Notes: generated by a model from the letters alone, not told the origin. Positions 15,843 to 24,643 are shown, numbered from the stretch's first letter. The stretch is DNA of 36,484 nt from Planctomycetaceae bacterium (GCA_007121535.1 SKKK01000563.1:1-36484), one strand, 5' to 3'. Translations and numbers: made by a program.

Positions 15843-16760
15843 TCACAAGTCGCGTCGATGGAACACGACCAACGACACGAACAACGCGGCCAGCGCCGGT
15901 AAACCGTAGCCAGCCAGAATCCGCGGGACGGATAGATGGGGAAACTCCCGGGGATCGAAAAAACTCTCCTGGCGAGCTTGGCTCACAGGCGCCGGCGACT
16001 GGCCTGTCAGCACACTTATGAACTTCGCAAGCGCTTCGGCATCGTCCATCAATTGCGCGGAAGCCTGATCTTCGTCGCTCTCCGCCGTTCTCCACGGTGT
16101 CCGTAGCAACGAGGGAACGGCCTGGTACATGGTCCATGGCGAAAACTGTGCGAGATCAAACGTGCTGAACACCCAATTCACGGGCATCCACGTGAATATC
16201 AACACCACGGCAGCCAGCAGAGGATGCCGCAACAATGTACCGACCAAGAAGCCCAACGTGACCAAGAACACCTGGATCAGCCCGACCACCGTCAGCGTCG
16301 ATAACGCGCCGTACACAGTCACCGTATCCTGAGCCACGTCGCGCTTGGCGTACATCGCCAACAGCACAACCGGGACCATCACCGACAGATAAACGCCCAA
16401 CACGATGGCCACCCGCGCCGCCCATGCCGCCAGCAAGTACTCGTAACGCGTGATCGGGCGACTCAAGATCCCGTCAGCCAGCGAATCAAGTCGCGAACCG
16501 GTCACGGGACTGATGCCCAACACCATGACGACCAGGAACCAAGGAAAGAGCAGATACGGAAACAGTAACTCCCGTAACATGAGCGTCGTTGGGGTCGAGG
16601 CCCAGTGTGCGGCCAGGATCAGCAGCGTGAGAACGACCGATGCCACGAACCAGATACGCACCAGCCAATTGGCCAGCAGGCCTCGCAGTTCATAGCTGAG
16701 GATCGCCCCCGCCGGCATCCACCACAGCCGATTTCCCAAGGTCGAATCGATTGAACCCAT
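15843..16760 (-). CDS. ABC-2-type transporter permease
   Basis: This is the membrane partner of the adjacent ATPase, likely an exporter or a gliding/secretion-related ABC-2 transporter. ATG 16760 is chosen because GAGGA lies about 8 bases upstream and the product then starts like a normal permease (MGSIDSTLGNRLWWMPAGAI, 305 residues). The longer open frame would add 60 unlikely residues. About six hydrophobic helices are visible: near residues 31-52, 64-86, 118-138, 155-190 (probably two), and a last one near 282-300. A typical ABC-2 segment GSRLDSLADGILSRPITRYEYLLA lies near 89-112. A long hydrophilic stretch before the last helix (about 215-275) probably faces outside. Its start lies inside the ATPase gene (71-base overlap), indicating translational coupling. 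Substrate unknown. Confidence 0.85.
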   Translation of the reverse strand: MGSIDSTLGNRLWWMPAGAILSYELRGLLANWLVRIWFVASVVLTLLILAAHWASTPTTLMLRELLFPYLLFPWFLVVMVLGISPVTGSRLDSLADGILSRPITRYEYLLAAWAARVAIVLGVYLSVMVPVVLLAMYAKRDVAQDTVTVYGALSTLTVVGLIQVFLVTLGFLVGTLLRHPLLAAVVLIFTWMPVNWVFSTFDLAQFSPWTMYQAVPSLLRTPWRTAESDEDQASAQLMDDAEALAKFISVLTGQSPAPVSQARQESFFDPREFPHLSVPRILAGYGLPALAALFVSLVVFHRRDL

Positions 16761-17718
16761 GAGCCTGATCCTCTTGGAGCAATTGAAGATAAGCGTTTTC
16801 CGTCTCGTTCTGACCCGATTGAATCGATTGTAATCGGCAGCCGCTACCATCGACATGCCGCAACACCTCGGCCAACGCCGTAGCTCGCCCTGTGCTGCTG
16901 GCAATGCGGAGCGCCAACGTGCGAGGAGGCCGTCGTACAACGGTCACCCCTTCGACGGCGGCGGCTCGCTGAACCAGTCCATCCATCGCTTCGCTGGAAC
17001 CATCCAATTCCAAGCAGATTTCCTCGCTGACCAATTTCTGCCGCATCTGTTGGATCGAGCCATTGAAGATCATGCGGCCTTCCAACATGACTCCCACGTG
17101 ATCGCAAATCTGGTCGATATCGCTCAGAATATGCGTCGCCACCACGACGGTTCGCGTCTGGGCCAATTGGCGGATCAGGTCCAACGTGAAACGTCGCGCT
17201 GCCGGGTCCAGCCCCGCAGTGGGCTCGTCCCAAAGAAGAAGCGGTGGGTCAGCCAGCAACGATGCAGCGATGCCCAGCCGAGTACACATCCCCGTCGAAA
17301 ACGTGCCGATCCGCTGCTCTGTCGCCCCCGTCAACCCGACGGCGCGCAACAAAGAGGTCAACCGAGGCTGACGCACCTGGCGGGGTAAGCGGCACAATTT
17401 ACCCAGTAGATCCAGGTACTCGATAGGCCGCAAGTGGGCGGGAAAGATTGGGTGGGTTGGCAGAAATCCAATCATCTTTCGTACATGGACGGCATGGACT
17501 CCCGCCGATTGGCCGAATACTTCGGCAACCCCGGCCGTGGCGCGCTGCAAGCCCAATAGCAGACGGATGGTCGTCGTTTTTCCCGCACCATTGGGACCCA
17601 GCAGTCCGTAAATCGAGCCCTCGGGAACCGTCAGGCTCAAATCGTTCACCGCAATGACTCGCCCCGAGTAGACCTTCGTCAGATGCTCTGTTCGAATTGC
17701 TAAACTCACGCGAATCAT
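16690..17718 (-). CDS. ABC transporter ATP-binding protein (ABC-2 exporter type)
   Basis: The ATPase powers the overlapping permease gene. From ATG 17718 (MIRVSLAIRTEHLTKVYSG) the product is 342 residues. Walker A is GPNGAGKTTT at about 43-52. The Q-loop region reads IGFLPTHPIFPAHLRPIEYL. The signature motif is FSTGM instead of LSGGQ, as in many ABC-2 ATPases. Walker B is LLLWDEPTAGLDP and the switch histidine is in VVATHILSDIDQICDHV. The C-terminal 100 residues form the usual extension of this group. No good ribosome site lies before 17718 (GGGA abuts the ATG); GTG 17709, nine bases on, is an alternative. An open frame continues 66 codons upstream, but without family similarity. Confidence 0.88.
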   Translation of the reverse strand: MIRVSLAIRTEHLTKVYSGRVIAVNDLSLTVPEGSIYGLLGPNGAGKTTTIRLLLGLQRATAGVAEVFGQSAGVHAVHVRKMIGFLPTHPIFPAHLRPIEYLDLLGKLCRLPRQVRQPRLTSLLRAVGLTGATEQRIGTFSTGMCTRLGIAASLLADPPLLLWDEPTAGLDPAARRFTLDLIRQLAQTRTVVVATHILSDIDQICDHVGVMLEGRMIFNGSIQQMRQKLVSEEICLELDGSSEAMDGLVQRAAAVEGVTVVRRPPRTLALRIASSTGRATALAEVLRHVDGSGCRLQSIQSGQNETENAYLQLLQEDQAHGFNRFDLGKSAVVDAGGGDPQL

Positions 17719-18002
17719 TCCCGATTCAATGGTTGTGGGTATATCGACAGGCCTGATGGACTGGCGACACCGTAGATGTTCGCTGACTTTGTGGCGATCT
17801 TGAACTTTCGAGGATGAGAATGAAAGAAAACGGTGAGGGCGACGAGGACTCGCTGACCGGTTCGATACCCGTCCGATGTTTTGGAGCAATTGAATAAGTT
17901 GATGCACGTCCGCCATCCTTCACTGAACCAGTAAATTATGGGGATACTCTCGGCCGCGACAGCCATTGGTTCGCTCGGATCTCAGTTTGCCGAGCACGGA
18001 AG

Positions 18003-18024
18003 ATCCTCAAGCCGACTTGAGGAT
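18003..18024. promoter_or_regulatory. Perfect 9-bp palindrome overlapping a promoter
   Basis: ATCCTCAAG-CCGA-CTTGAGGAT is a perfect dyad. It overlaps the -35-like TTGAGG (18017-18022), as an operator would. It could instead be a hairpin with a four-base loop ending a leftward transcript; there is no T-run on either side, which favours an operator. Confidence 0.45.
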
Positions 18025-18046
18025 ACCATGTTTTCGGTGGTACAGT
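18017..18046 (+). promoter_or_regulatory. Candidate sigma-70 promoter for the TrkA/TrkH operon
   Basis: TTGAGG (18017-18022) and TACAGT (18041-18046) are separated by 18 bases. The match is moderate. Position fits the first gene of the run, whose start codon is about 75 bases further on. Confidence 0.35.
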
Positions 18047-18122
18047 ACAGAGGACGCCGGGTCCGACCTTCGGGCCGTCCCCCCGATGCGGTCAGTGTTT
18101 TTTGTTGTTGGAGGTTCCCATT

Positions 18123-18329
18123 TTGATCCATGCAGCGTTGGTTGGCCAATCGAGTTTTCTTCTCTGGCATGCGATTCCGATCGTCATCGGGATCAGTCTG
18201 GTATACGGAGCGACGCGTCACGAGTTGATGGGTCACATCCTGTACAGCGCGTACCGCACCGCGTTATGGATCTTGGGGTTCGTGGCCGTGATCGCCGTCG
18301 TTTTGGCTGTGATTTCCTGGATGGTATGA
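18123..18329 (+). CDS. Small two-helix membrane protein, TTG start
   Basis: This is a 68-residue protein of unknown function. TTG 18123 is chosen as start because GGAGG stands at 18110-18114, 8 bases upstream. The first ATG nearby (18130) is out of frame. Two hydrophobic helices are visible, at about residues 10-30 (FLLWHAIPIVIGISLVYGA) and 47-66 (LWILGFVAVIAVVLAVISW). They are joined by a short polar turn TRHELMGHILYSAYRT that contains two histidines. The stop TGA (18327-18329) is followed after three bases by the ATG of the predicted amidase, so the two are very likely translated together. No catalytic motif is seen; a subunit or anchor role is only inference. Confidence 0.75.
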   Translation: MIHAALVGQSSFLLWHAIPIVIGISLVYGATRHELMGHILYSAYRTALWILGFVAVIAVVLAVISWMV

Positions 18330-18332
18330 CCG

Positions 18333-20312
18333 ATGCTGCGATTTCTGATGGTTGCTGGTTTGCTGAGCGTCTGGTTGCTCGGTCCTCCAACGTTCGCTGC
18401 CGAATCTCCGCTGCCAGCGCTGTTGGATTTGCTGCCGGAGCGTGTCGAGACGATTTCCGGGCGGCAGACCGAGCAATTGGAGACGCATGCCGCGCAATTG
18501 GACGAGTGGGCTTCCCTGCAATGGTGGCAGGAAGGAAAGCCAGAAACGATCGTCCAAACCATCCAATTGCTCGTCGATTTGAAGGCGAACGTCGACGCGG
18601 CGAAGGACCGCATGCTGCAGATGCGCATCGAATTGGGGCAACGTGCGTTGGAGGAATCCGATGATGCCATCGTGCGGTATTACCTCCGATCCACGACCGC
18701 GTTGATCGACCTCTCCGGACGTATTCGCGCCCGGTTGAGCGATGTGATCCGAGCGGCCGCCTTCTTTTTGGACGAGTACCCGGAGCACTACGATCAGATG
18801 CTGCAAGCGTTGATCGATCACCGAGTGGAAATCGGCGCCATCGCGATGTCGTTCATGTTGTTCGATCCGCCGCCTGACAGCGGCTATGTCGGTTTCACTG
18901 CGGCGGAAAAGTACCGGGTCCTGCAACTGATCAATCTGACCCATCAATCCGACTTGGTGCCGACGGTGGCTCAGTTTATCCGCGTCGAAGAGAATCCGGC
19001 TCTGGTGGTCATCGCGGCGGAATTGTTGCGACGTTTGGGACTGCCGCAGAAACCTCGCCCGGGGACCGACCCCAAGCTGCCCGAACCGGCCATGCTGGCG
19101 GATGAGTTGGCAGGCATCTTGAATCGGATCGAACCGCAACGATTGAGCGACGCGTTGCGTGACGTTCGCCGCGATTTGTTGACGTGGCTGGACCAGCGGC
19201 AGCGGCGAGGCGTGGTCGACGACGTTTTCCGACTGGGACGCTTGGAGTTGCGGCCGGGGGATTGGCTGCTGATGCGCAACCCGTCGCCCTACAACCGTTT
19301 TACGAATTTATCACCCGGCTTGTTTACGCACGTCGGCGTGGTGGCCGTGGAGGTTGGTTCGGACGGTATCCGCCGCTTTGTCATCGTGGATCTTCCCGAG
19401 CGGGGGGCGACGGTTCCTGCGACCACCGTGGATGTCTATCTGCAGCGAACGCTCCATTTCTTTTTCCTGCGCCACGAGGATCCGGAGGTCGGCCGGCAGA
19501 TGGGGCAAGCGGCGGCGGCCATGATCGATAACCCGGCGCAATTCGACTTGACCTTTCAAACGCATCGCGTCCACCAACTGCGGGATCAGCCGCTGGAAGA
19601 TCGCTTGATCCACACGTACTGTGCCGGGTTCTTGTTGATCTGCGCTCAACATGCCTCACGACCGCGCGACGAGTTCTTTCCCTTGGTCGAATCGGCTGCG
19701 GGAGGCTATACGGCGGCGAATCTCGAAACCATGGGTCTGTCCATCGGCGAAGATTTCATCTCGCCGACCGGAGCGATCTTTTCGCCCCGGATGCGGATCG
19801 TGGGACGTCGGGAGCCGATGTACGATCCGGCTCGGGAAGTTCAGGAAGCGATCTATGACGCTTTCGCCGATCGAATGATCAGCCACCCGTTGAATCCCTC
19901 GCCCGATCTGCGACAGGCTTTGCGGCAGCAGTTGGCCGCCGTGGCGAAAGACAAGCCCTGGTTGGCTCGAGCCTTGGCACGCGTGAATCAGGTGAGCGAG
20001 CGGATGGACTTAGAGGCGGCTGCCAAAGCGGCGACCGTAATCGAAATCCTGGACCAGATCGTACAGCGCAGCCTCCGCGAGTTCACCGCAGCGCACGGCG
20101 CGATCATGGCGGAACCGTTGGACGATGATGCGCGAGCCCGGATGGATGCCGAGCAAGTCGCCCTGATCAAAGCCTATCACGCTCGCCATCCCGAGCTGTT
20201 GAGGCAGTGGACCGCAAGAACCATTTCGGCCCGCGATCTGCGGATTCAACTGGTAAACCATTACGTCCAGCTTGGCCGACAGCAACTGGACGCTAGATTC
20301 TTCGCCGATTGA
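18333..20312 (+). CDS. Predicted secreted cysteine amidase/peptidase (permuted NlpC/P60, YiiX-like)
   Basis: This 659-residue protein has an N-terminal signal peptide (MLRFLMVAGLLSVWLLGPPTFAA). Residues 30-300 are long helices with no recognised domain. Residues about 305-470 fit the circularly permuted NlpC/P60 (YiiX/YebB-like) fold: RPGDWLLMRNPSP at 307-319, the conserved histidine H333 in LFTHVGVVAVEV, and the likely nucleophile C430 in TYCAGFLLICAQ. In this permuted family the histidine precedes the cysteine, as seen here. The C-terminal 190 residues are helical. The protein is probably exported and could cleave amide or ester bonds in lipids or cell-wall material; the substrate is unknown. 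It lies between the small membrane protein (3 bases) and trkA (22 bases). Confidence 0.72.
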   Translation: MLRFLMVAGLLSVWLLGPPTFAAESPLPALLDLLPERVETISGRQTEQLETHAAQLDEWASLQWWQEGKPETIVQTIQLLVDLKANVDAAKDRMLQMRIELGQRALEESDDAIVRYYLRSTTALIDLSGRIRARLSDVIRAAAFFLDEYPEHYDQMLQALIDHRVEIGAIAMSFMLFDPPPDSGYVGFTAAEKYRVLQLINLTHQSDLVPTVAQFIRVEENPALVVIAAELLRRLGLPQKPRPGTDPKLPEPAMLADELAGILNRIEPQRLSDALRDVRRDLLTWLDQRQRRGVVDDVFRLGRLELRPGDWLLMRNPSPYNRFTNLSPGLFTHVGVVAVEVGSDGIRRFVIVDLPERGATVPATTVDVYLQRTLHFFFLRHEDPEVGRQMGQAAAAMIDNPAQFDLTFQTHRVHQLRDQPLEDRLIHTYCAGFLLICAQHASRPRDEFFPLVESAAGGYTAANLETMGLSIGEDFISPTGAIFSPRMRIVGRREPMYDPAREVQEAIYDAFADRMISHPLNPSPDLRQALRQQLAAVAKDKPWLARALARVNQVSERMDLEAAAKAATVIEILDQIVQRSLREFTAAHGAIMAEPLDDDARARMDAEQVALIKAYHARHPELLRQWTARTISARDLRIQLVNHYVQLGRQQLDARFFAD

Positions 20313-20334
20313 AACCAGGTAGTCGGAGTCATGC

Positions 20335-21693
20335 ATGAAGATCGTGATCTTGGGCGCGGGAACGGTGGGCAGTTGGATCGCCGACCTGTTGTGCCAAAAG
20401 CGACACAGCGTCACCGTCGTCGATGCTGATCCCGCCCATATTAAACGGATCAATGAAGAGTTGGACGTCCGCGCTTTGACCGGCCAGGCAGGACATGCCA
20501 GCGTGCTGTTCCAGGCGGATGTCTTGACCGCCGACCTGTGCCTGGCCGTCACGGGAGACGACGAGGTCAATTTGGTCGCCGCCAGCATGGCCAAGGGCAT
20601 GGGCGCGCGGCGCAGCATTGCCCGAGTGTTCGCGCCCGTGTTTCGCGACCTCAGCACGTTCGACTACCAACGGTACTTTCATATCGACCGGATCTTGAGT
20701 CTGGAACACTTGTCGGCGCTGGAATTGGCTCGCAACATCCGGCGCGCCGAAGCGATCACCATGGAAGGCTTGGCTCGGGGCGTGATCGAAGTCCAGGAGA
20801 TGGTTGTCTCCGACGCGACTCGAAGTGTGTCGCGATCGTTGAAAGATTTGCGGTTGCCTCGCGGAGTGCGGATCGCCTCGATCTGCCGAAAGGATCGGCT
20901 CTGGATTGCCGGCGCCGACGATCAGGTGTTGTTGAACGACCGGATTACGATCGTAGGCAGTCGCGAGCACGTCGACGAGGTGCGAGACATGTTTCGATCG
21001 TCTCCCGAGCCTCGGAAGCGGGTGGTGATCGCCGGGGGGGGCGAGACGGGCCATCATTTGGCCCGCATGTTGCGCAACGAGCGGTTCTCGGTCAAGCTGA
21101 TGGAGATCTCGCGGCAACGTTGTGAGGTGTTGGCCAACAATCTGCCTCACGTGACGGTCGTCCAGGCCGATGCAACTCGGCGCGCCGTCTTGGAAGAAGA
21201 GCGGGTGGGCAGTGCGGATGTGTTTGTCGCTTGTGCGGGTGACGACGAGGACAACATCATGGCTGGGGTCGAAGCCAGTGAGATCGGAGCAGCCAAGATC
21301 ATGGCGATCGTCGGCCGGCCCGACTATGCCGACATCGTCGGGCGGCTGGGAATTCACGTGGCCGTCAGTCCTCGTGATGTCATGGCCAAACAGATTTTCA
21401 GTTTTCTGCAATCCGGCCCCGTGGTCGCCCGAATGCCGCTTCCGGGCGGCACGATCAGCGTTTACGAGATCGAAGTCGCCGCGAATTCGCCGGCGATGAA
21501 ACATCGGCTGGCTGAATTGCCTTTGCCCGATCAATGCCTGATCGTAGCGGTCATGCGAGCCGAATTCGCCATGGTCCCCGGCGCCGATGATCGTCTGCAG
21601 GCCGAGGATACCATCATCGCGCTGATCGACGATCGGCAACTGCCGGAGGTGCTTTCGTCGTTCACGGTCAACAACGGGAATGCATCGTCATGA
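20335..21693 (+). CDS. trkA: Trk potassium uptake NAD-binding protein TrkA
   Basis: TrkA is the cytoplasmic nucleotide-binding regulator of the Trk K+ channel. At 452 residues it has the full duplicated layout: TrkA_N 1 (MKIVILGAGTVGSWIADLL, GxGxxG at 7-12), TrkA_C 1 (about 145-225), TrkA_N 2 (VVIAGGGETGHHLARML at about 231-247), and TrkA_C 2 (about 365-450). The acidic residue ending the second strand of the first Rossmann fold is present (VVDADPAH), which suggests NAD(H) binding. GGAG at 20325 lies 6 bases before the ATG. The stop codon overlaps the trkH start in ATGA, so the two are translationally coupled. Confidence 0.95.
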   Translation: MKIVILGAGTVGSWIADLLCQKRHSVTVVDADPAHIKRINEELDVRALTGQAGHASVLFQADVLTADLCLAVTGDDEVNLVAASMAKGMGARRSIARVFAPVFRDLSTFDYQRYFHIDRILSLEHLSALELARNIRRAEAITMEGLARGVIEVQEMVVSDATRSVSRSLKDLRLPRGVRIASICRKDRLWIAGADDQVLLNDRITIVGSREHVDEVRDMFRSSPEPRKRVVIAGGGETGHHLARMLRNERFSVKLMEISRQRCEVLANNLPHVTVVQADATRRAVLEEERVGSADVFVACAGDDEDNIMAGVEASEIGAAKIMAIVGRPDYADIVGRLGIHVAVSPRDVMAKQIFSFLQSGPVVARMPLPGGTISVYEIEVAANSPAMKHRLAELPLPDQCLIVAVMRAEFAMVPGADDRLQAEDTIIALIDDRQLPEVLSSFTVNNGNASS

Positions 21694-23261
21694 ATCTGCG
21701 CTTGGTCGCCCGGTTGTTGAGCAACGTTAGCCTGTTGATCGGCGGCGCCATGATCTTCAGCCTGCCCTGGGCATGGCCCGTGCTTGGAGCCCGAAAGAAC
21801 ATGGCGACGGAATCGATCGGTACGTTCGAAACCCGCGGATTCGTGGCGTTGCTGATCAGTATTCTGGTTTGTTTGCTGGTCGGCGGGTTGCTGCGTTATT
21901 GGGGGCGGGTGGCATCGGGCAGACTGTATCGCAAAGAGGCCATGGCCGTGGTGGGGCTCAGTTGGGTGCTGGCCAGCGTCCTGGGCGCCCTGCCCTTTCT
22001 GCTGAGCGGCACCTGTCGCGGTCGCGATCCGATGACCCAAGAGCCGATCAAGATGAGTTGGATCGACTGTTGGTTCGAATCCCAGTCGGGATTCAGCACC
22101 ACCGGGGCCACGGTGATCTCGGATCTGGAGTCGGCCGATCTGGTTCCCCACTGCATCTTGTTTTGGCGCAGTACCACGCATTTTCTGGGGGGACTGGGAA
22201 TCCTCGTGCTGTTCGTCGTCATCCTGGGACACGGTTCGGCGGGAAAAGCGTTGATGCGAGTGGAAATGCCGGGTCCAACCAAGGAAGGCGTGACGCCGAG
22301 GATGCAAGACACCGCCTGGCTGTTTACGTTGACCTACCTGGGCCTGAATGTGGTGCTGGCCGTCATCCTGTGGCTGATGGGGCTGTCGTTGTTCGACGCT
22401 CTCTGTCACGCCTTTGGTACGATGGCCACGGGCGGGTTCAGCACCTACAACGCCAGCGTGGGACATTTCCAGAGTACGGCGATCGAATCGGTGATCCTGT
22501 TATTCATGTTCTTGGCGGGTACCAGCTTCATCTTGTTGTTCTACCTGCTGAGTTGCCGTCCGCAGCGTCTGCTGGCGGACATCGAGTGGCGGACGTATCT
22601 GGCGATCCTGATCGTCGCGTCGCTGCTGGTGATGCTGATCGGCACGTGGCACGGCGACTTCGACCGGCCGCTCGAAGCTCTGCGATACAGCCTGTTTCAA
22701 GTGGTGTCGATCATGACCACCACCGGTTACGTCACCGCCGATTTCGATCGGTGGAATCATTTCGCTCGAGGGCTGCTGCTGACCCTGATGTTCGTCGGCG
22801 GTTGTGCGGGCAGCACGGGCGGTGGTTTGAAAGTCATCCGGCATATCCTGCTGGCCAAAATCCTGCGCTTGGAGATCGAACAGGCGTATCATCCGACGGT
22901 CGTCCGGCCGGTGCGATTGGGAGGCAACGCGGTGGAAGAGGGCGAATTGCGGAAGAACATCCTGGTCTATTTTGCGCTGATCGCAGTGATCTTTGTCAAT
23001 AGCTGGGTGCTGGTCGTCGCGTTCGAACCTGACGTGACGTGGGGCGATGGAGCGGAACACAAGCTGATGGACAGCGCCAGCGTGATCGCCGCGACGTTGA
23101 ACAACATCGGCCCCGGCCTGGGCACGGTCGGCGCCACACAGAATTACGGACATTTTAGTGGGTGGAGCAAGATCCTGTTCATCTGGCTGATGATGTTGGG
23201 CCGCCTGGAGATCTTTTCGATCCTGGTCTTGTTCTTGCCCGATTTCTGGCGAAGTCGCTGA
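21690..23261 (+). CDS. trkH: Trk potassium uptake membrane protein TrkH
   Basis: TrkH forms the K+-translocating channel. At 523 residues it has the expected length, with about ten membrane helices plus four half-helix pore loops. Filter-type segments are visible: [10 protein letters not shown] near residue 135, [13 protein letters not shown] near 244, [12 protein letters not shown] near 342, and [13 protein letters not shown] near 471. A glycine stands at each expected filter position. The ATG overlaps the trkA stop by four bases. Together with TrkA it should supply K+ uptake. There is no trkE-like gene nearby; TrkAH systems often work without it. Confidence 0.95.
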   Translation: MNLRLVARLLSNVSLLIGGAMIFSLPWAWPVLGARKNMATESIGTFETRGFVALLISILVCLLVGGLLRYWGRVASGRLYRKEAMAVVGLSWVLASVLGALPFLLSGTCRGRDPMTQEPIKMSWIDCWFESQSGFSTTGATVISDLESADLVPHCILFWRSTTHFLGGLGILVLFVVILGHGSAGKALMRVEMPGPTKEGVTPRMQDTAWLFTLTYLGLNVVLAVILWLMGLSLFDALCHAFGTMATGGFSTYNASVGHFQSTAIESVILLFMFLAGTSFILLFYLLSCRPQRLLADIEWRTYLAILIVASLLVMLIGTWHGDFDRPLEALRYSLFQVVSIMTTTGYVTADFDRWNHFARGLLLTLMFVGGCAGSTGGGLKVIRHILLAKILRLEIEQAYHPTVVRPVRLGGNAVEEGELRKNILVYFALIAVIFVNSWVLVVAFEPDVTWGDGAEHKLMDSASVIAATLNNIGPGLGTVGATQNYGHFSGWSKILFIWLMMLGRLEIFSILVLFLPDFWRSR

Positions 23262-23299
23262 CACGAAGCGTTTACCTAAACTGGAGAAAGAACGCCATC

Positions 23300-24301
23300 A
23301 TGACAACCGTCGCTGTTTACGATACCAAGAGCTACGATCGAGCGGCGCTAGCAGCCGCTGCGGGCGCCGACGCGATCGACTGGCGATTCTTCGATTTTCG
23401 TATGGGTCCGGATTCCGTCCATGCGGCTGCGGACGCTCAAGCGGTGTGCATCTTTGTCAACGACTGTGCCGATCGCACGGTCCTGGAGAAACTGGCGGAA
23501 ATGGACATCTCGTTGTTGGCGCTTCGTTGCACGGGCTTCAACAACGTCGATTTGGAAGCGGCCAAAGAACTCGGGATCGCGGTCACACGCGTTCCCGTCT
23601 ACTCGCCGTATGCCGTGGCCGAGCACGTGGTGGCGTTGCTGTTGGCGTTGAACCGGAAGATCTACCGCGCTTACAACCGGGTTCGCGAGTTGAATTTTTC
23701 GCTGAACGGTCTGGTGGGATTCGATCTGTACGGCAAGACGGCGGGGATCATCGGCACGGGAAACATCGGAAGAATCACCGCCCAGATCCTCCGTGGTTTC
23801 GGCATGCAGGTGCTGGCCTTCGATCCGTTTCCCCAACCGCAATGGGCTTCGGATTTCGGCGTCCGGTACGTTGACTCGGAGACCTTGTTCGCCCAAAGCG
23901 ACGTTGTCTCGCTGCACGTTCCGTTGACTCCCGAAACTCAATACCTGATCCGCCGCGAAACGTTGGCGTCGATGAAGCAAGGTGCGATCATCATCAATGT
24001 CAGCCGGGGCGCTTTGATCGATACGACCGCTTTGATCGAAGCCTTGAAGTCCGGTCAGGTAGGCGGCGTCGGTTTGGACGTGTACGAGGAAGAAGAGGGC
24101 GTGTTCTTCGAAGATCTGTCCGGCCAGGTCTTGCAGGACGACGAATTAGCTCGTTTGCTGACCTTCCCCAACGTGTTGATCACCGCCCATCAAGCCTTCC
24201 TGACCGAAGAGGCTCTGTCCGACATCGCACGCACCACGGTCACCAATCTATTGGCCTTTGCCAGAGGTGGGCCATTCGTGGAAGGTTCGTTGCTGGTCTG
24301 A
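23300..24301 (+). CDS. ldhA: D-lactate dehydrogenase (2-hydroxyacid dehydrogenase family)
   Basis: The enzyme reduces pyruvate to D-lactate with NADH. ATG 23300 is chosen as start (GGAGA upstream at 23283, spacing 12) and gives 333 residues, the family length. Visible features: RCTGFNNVDL near residue 75; the NAD-binding GIIGTGNIGRI near 147-157; catalytic arginine in NVSRGALID near 235; glutamate in GLDVYEEEEG near 261; histidine in ITAHQAFLTEEAL near 296. The FFEDLSGQVLQDDELARLL segment matches the fermentative LdhA type of E. coli rather than phosphoglycerate or glyoxylate enzymes. It lies 38 bases after trkH on the same strand and may be the last gene of that run. Using the symbol ldhA rests on this similarity only. 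Confidence 0.88.
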   Translation: MTTVAVYDTKSYDRAALAAAAGADAIDWRFFDFRMGPDSVHAAADAQAVCIFVNDCADRTVLEKLAEMDISLLALRCTGFNNVDLEAAKELGIAVTRVPVYSPYAVAEHVVALLLALNRKIYRAYNRVRELNFSLNGLVGFDLYGKTAGIIGTGNIGRITAQILRGFGMQVLAFDPFPQPQWASDFGVRYVDSETLFAQSDVVSLHVPLTPETQYLIRRETLASMKQGAIIINVSRGALIDTTALIEALKSGQVGGVGLDVYEEEEGVFFEDLSGQVLQDDELARLLTFPNVLITAHQAFLTEEALSDIARTTVTNLLAFARGGPFVEGSLLV

Positions 24302-24303
24302 TT

Positions 24304-24347
24304 GGATCCCCCTTGGTGGTTGTTTATGACCGCGAAACCACCGATCC
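24304..24347 (+). terminator. Hairpin after the D-lactate dehydrogenase gene
   Basis: GGTGGTT (24315-24321) pairs with AACCACC (24336-24342) around a 14-base loop. Outside it GGATC pairs with GATCC, with a bulge on the left. It starts two bases after the stop codon. There is no T-run, so termination strength is doubtful. Confidence 0.4.
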
Positions 24348-24499
24348 TCGCTGTGAAGCACTCGGCGAGCGTCTGCAACCGGTCTTCGATATACGGCTCG
24401 CAGTGTTGAAAACCCTCGCAGCGCCGACACATCCGCAGCGGTAAATGCTTTGGTAGTAACGAGTTGCGTTTACGGCTAGGGGTTGGCTACAAGCTGCGA

Positions 24500-24563
24500 A
24501 GCGCCCGGCCAGAGATTTCTTGGTGGGCTACCTCAATTGACAAGAAGATCCTGGCCGGGTGCT
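24500..24563. repeat. Imperfect inverted repeat, fullest copy of the CCGGCC family
   Basis: Arms of 23 bases at 24500-24522 (core GCGCCCGGCCAGAGATTTCT) and 24541-24563 (core CCTGGCCGGGTGCT) match at 18 of 23 positions when one is reversed, with an 18-base loop. Single arms of the same family occur at 3150-3187 and 9384-9409. Confidence 0.75.
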
Positions 24564-24628
24564 CAGATCAGCGAAGGCGCCTTGTCATCAATCGCTTCCC
24601 GTGAAAAGATAACGGCCTCACCACAATG

Positions 24629-24635
24629 AAAGGAG
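24629..24635 (+). promoter_or_regulatory. Ribosome binding site AAAGGAG deciding the kinase start
   Basis: AAAGGAG lies 8 bases before ATG 24644. An in-frame ATG at 24626 stands just upstream of this site and would make the site part of the coding sequence, so 24644 is the more likely start. Confidence 0.75.
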
Positions 24636-24643
24636 ATGAAGTC

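Larger units (their letters stand above)
17719..18122. other. Divergent intergenic region
   Basis: This 404-base gap separates the minus-strand ABC genes from the plus-strand TrkA/TrkH run. It contains no convincing gene. It holds a 6-bp hairpin (17973-17978 with 17990-17995), the 9-bp palindrome at 18003-18024, a promoter-like sequence for the plus strand, and a GGAGG ribosome site at 18110. Leftward promoters for the ABC pair probably lie in 17719-17950, but none is clear by eye. Confidence 0.6.
24348..24643. other. Intergenic region before the sugar kinase
   Basis: The stretch between the ldhA hairpin and the kinase start contains the imperfect palindrome at 24500-24563 and the ribosome site at 24629, and otherwise nothing recognisable. 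No short open frame here has a ribosome site and family similarity. Confidence 0.6.

Noticed and set aside
16761-16940. Longer permease start adding 60 residues
   Set aside because: No ribosome site or family similarity; it lies wholly inside the ATPase gene, and ATG 16760 has GAGGA upstream.
24190-24432. Small minus-strand open frame after the D-lactate dehydrogenase gene
   Set aside because: It overlaps the 3' end of that gene, has no convincing ribosome site, and its translation has no recognisable pattern.
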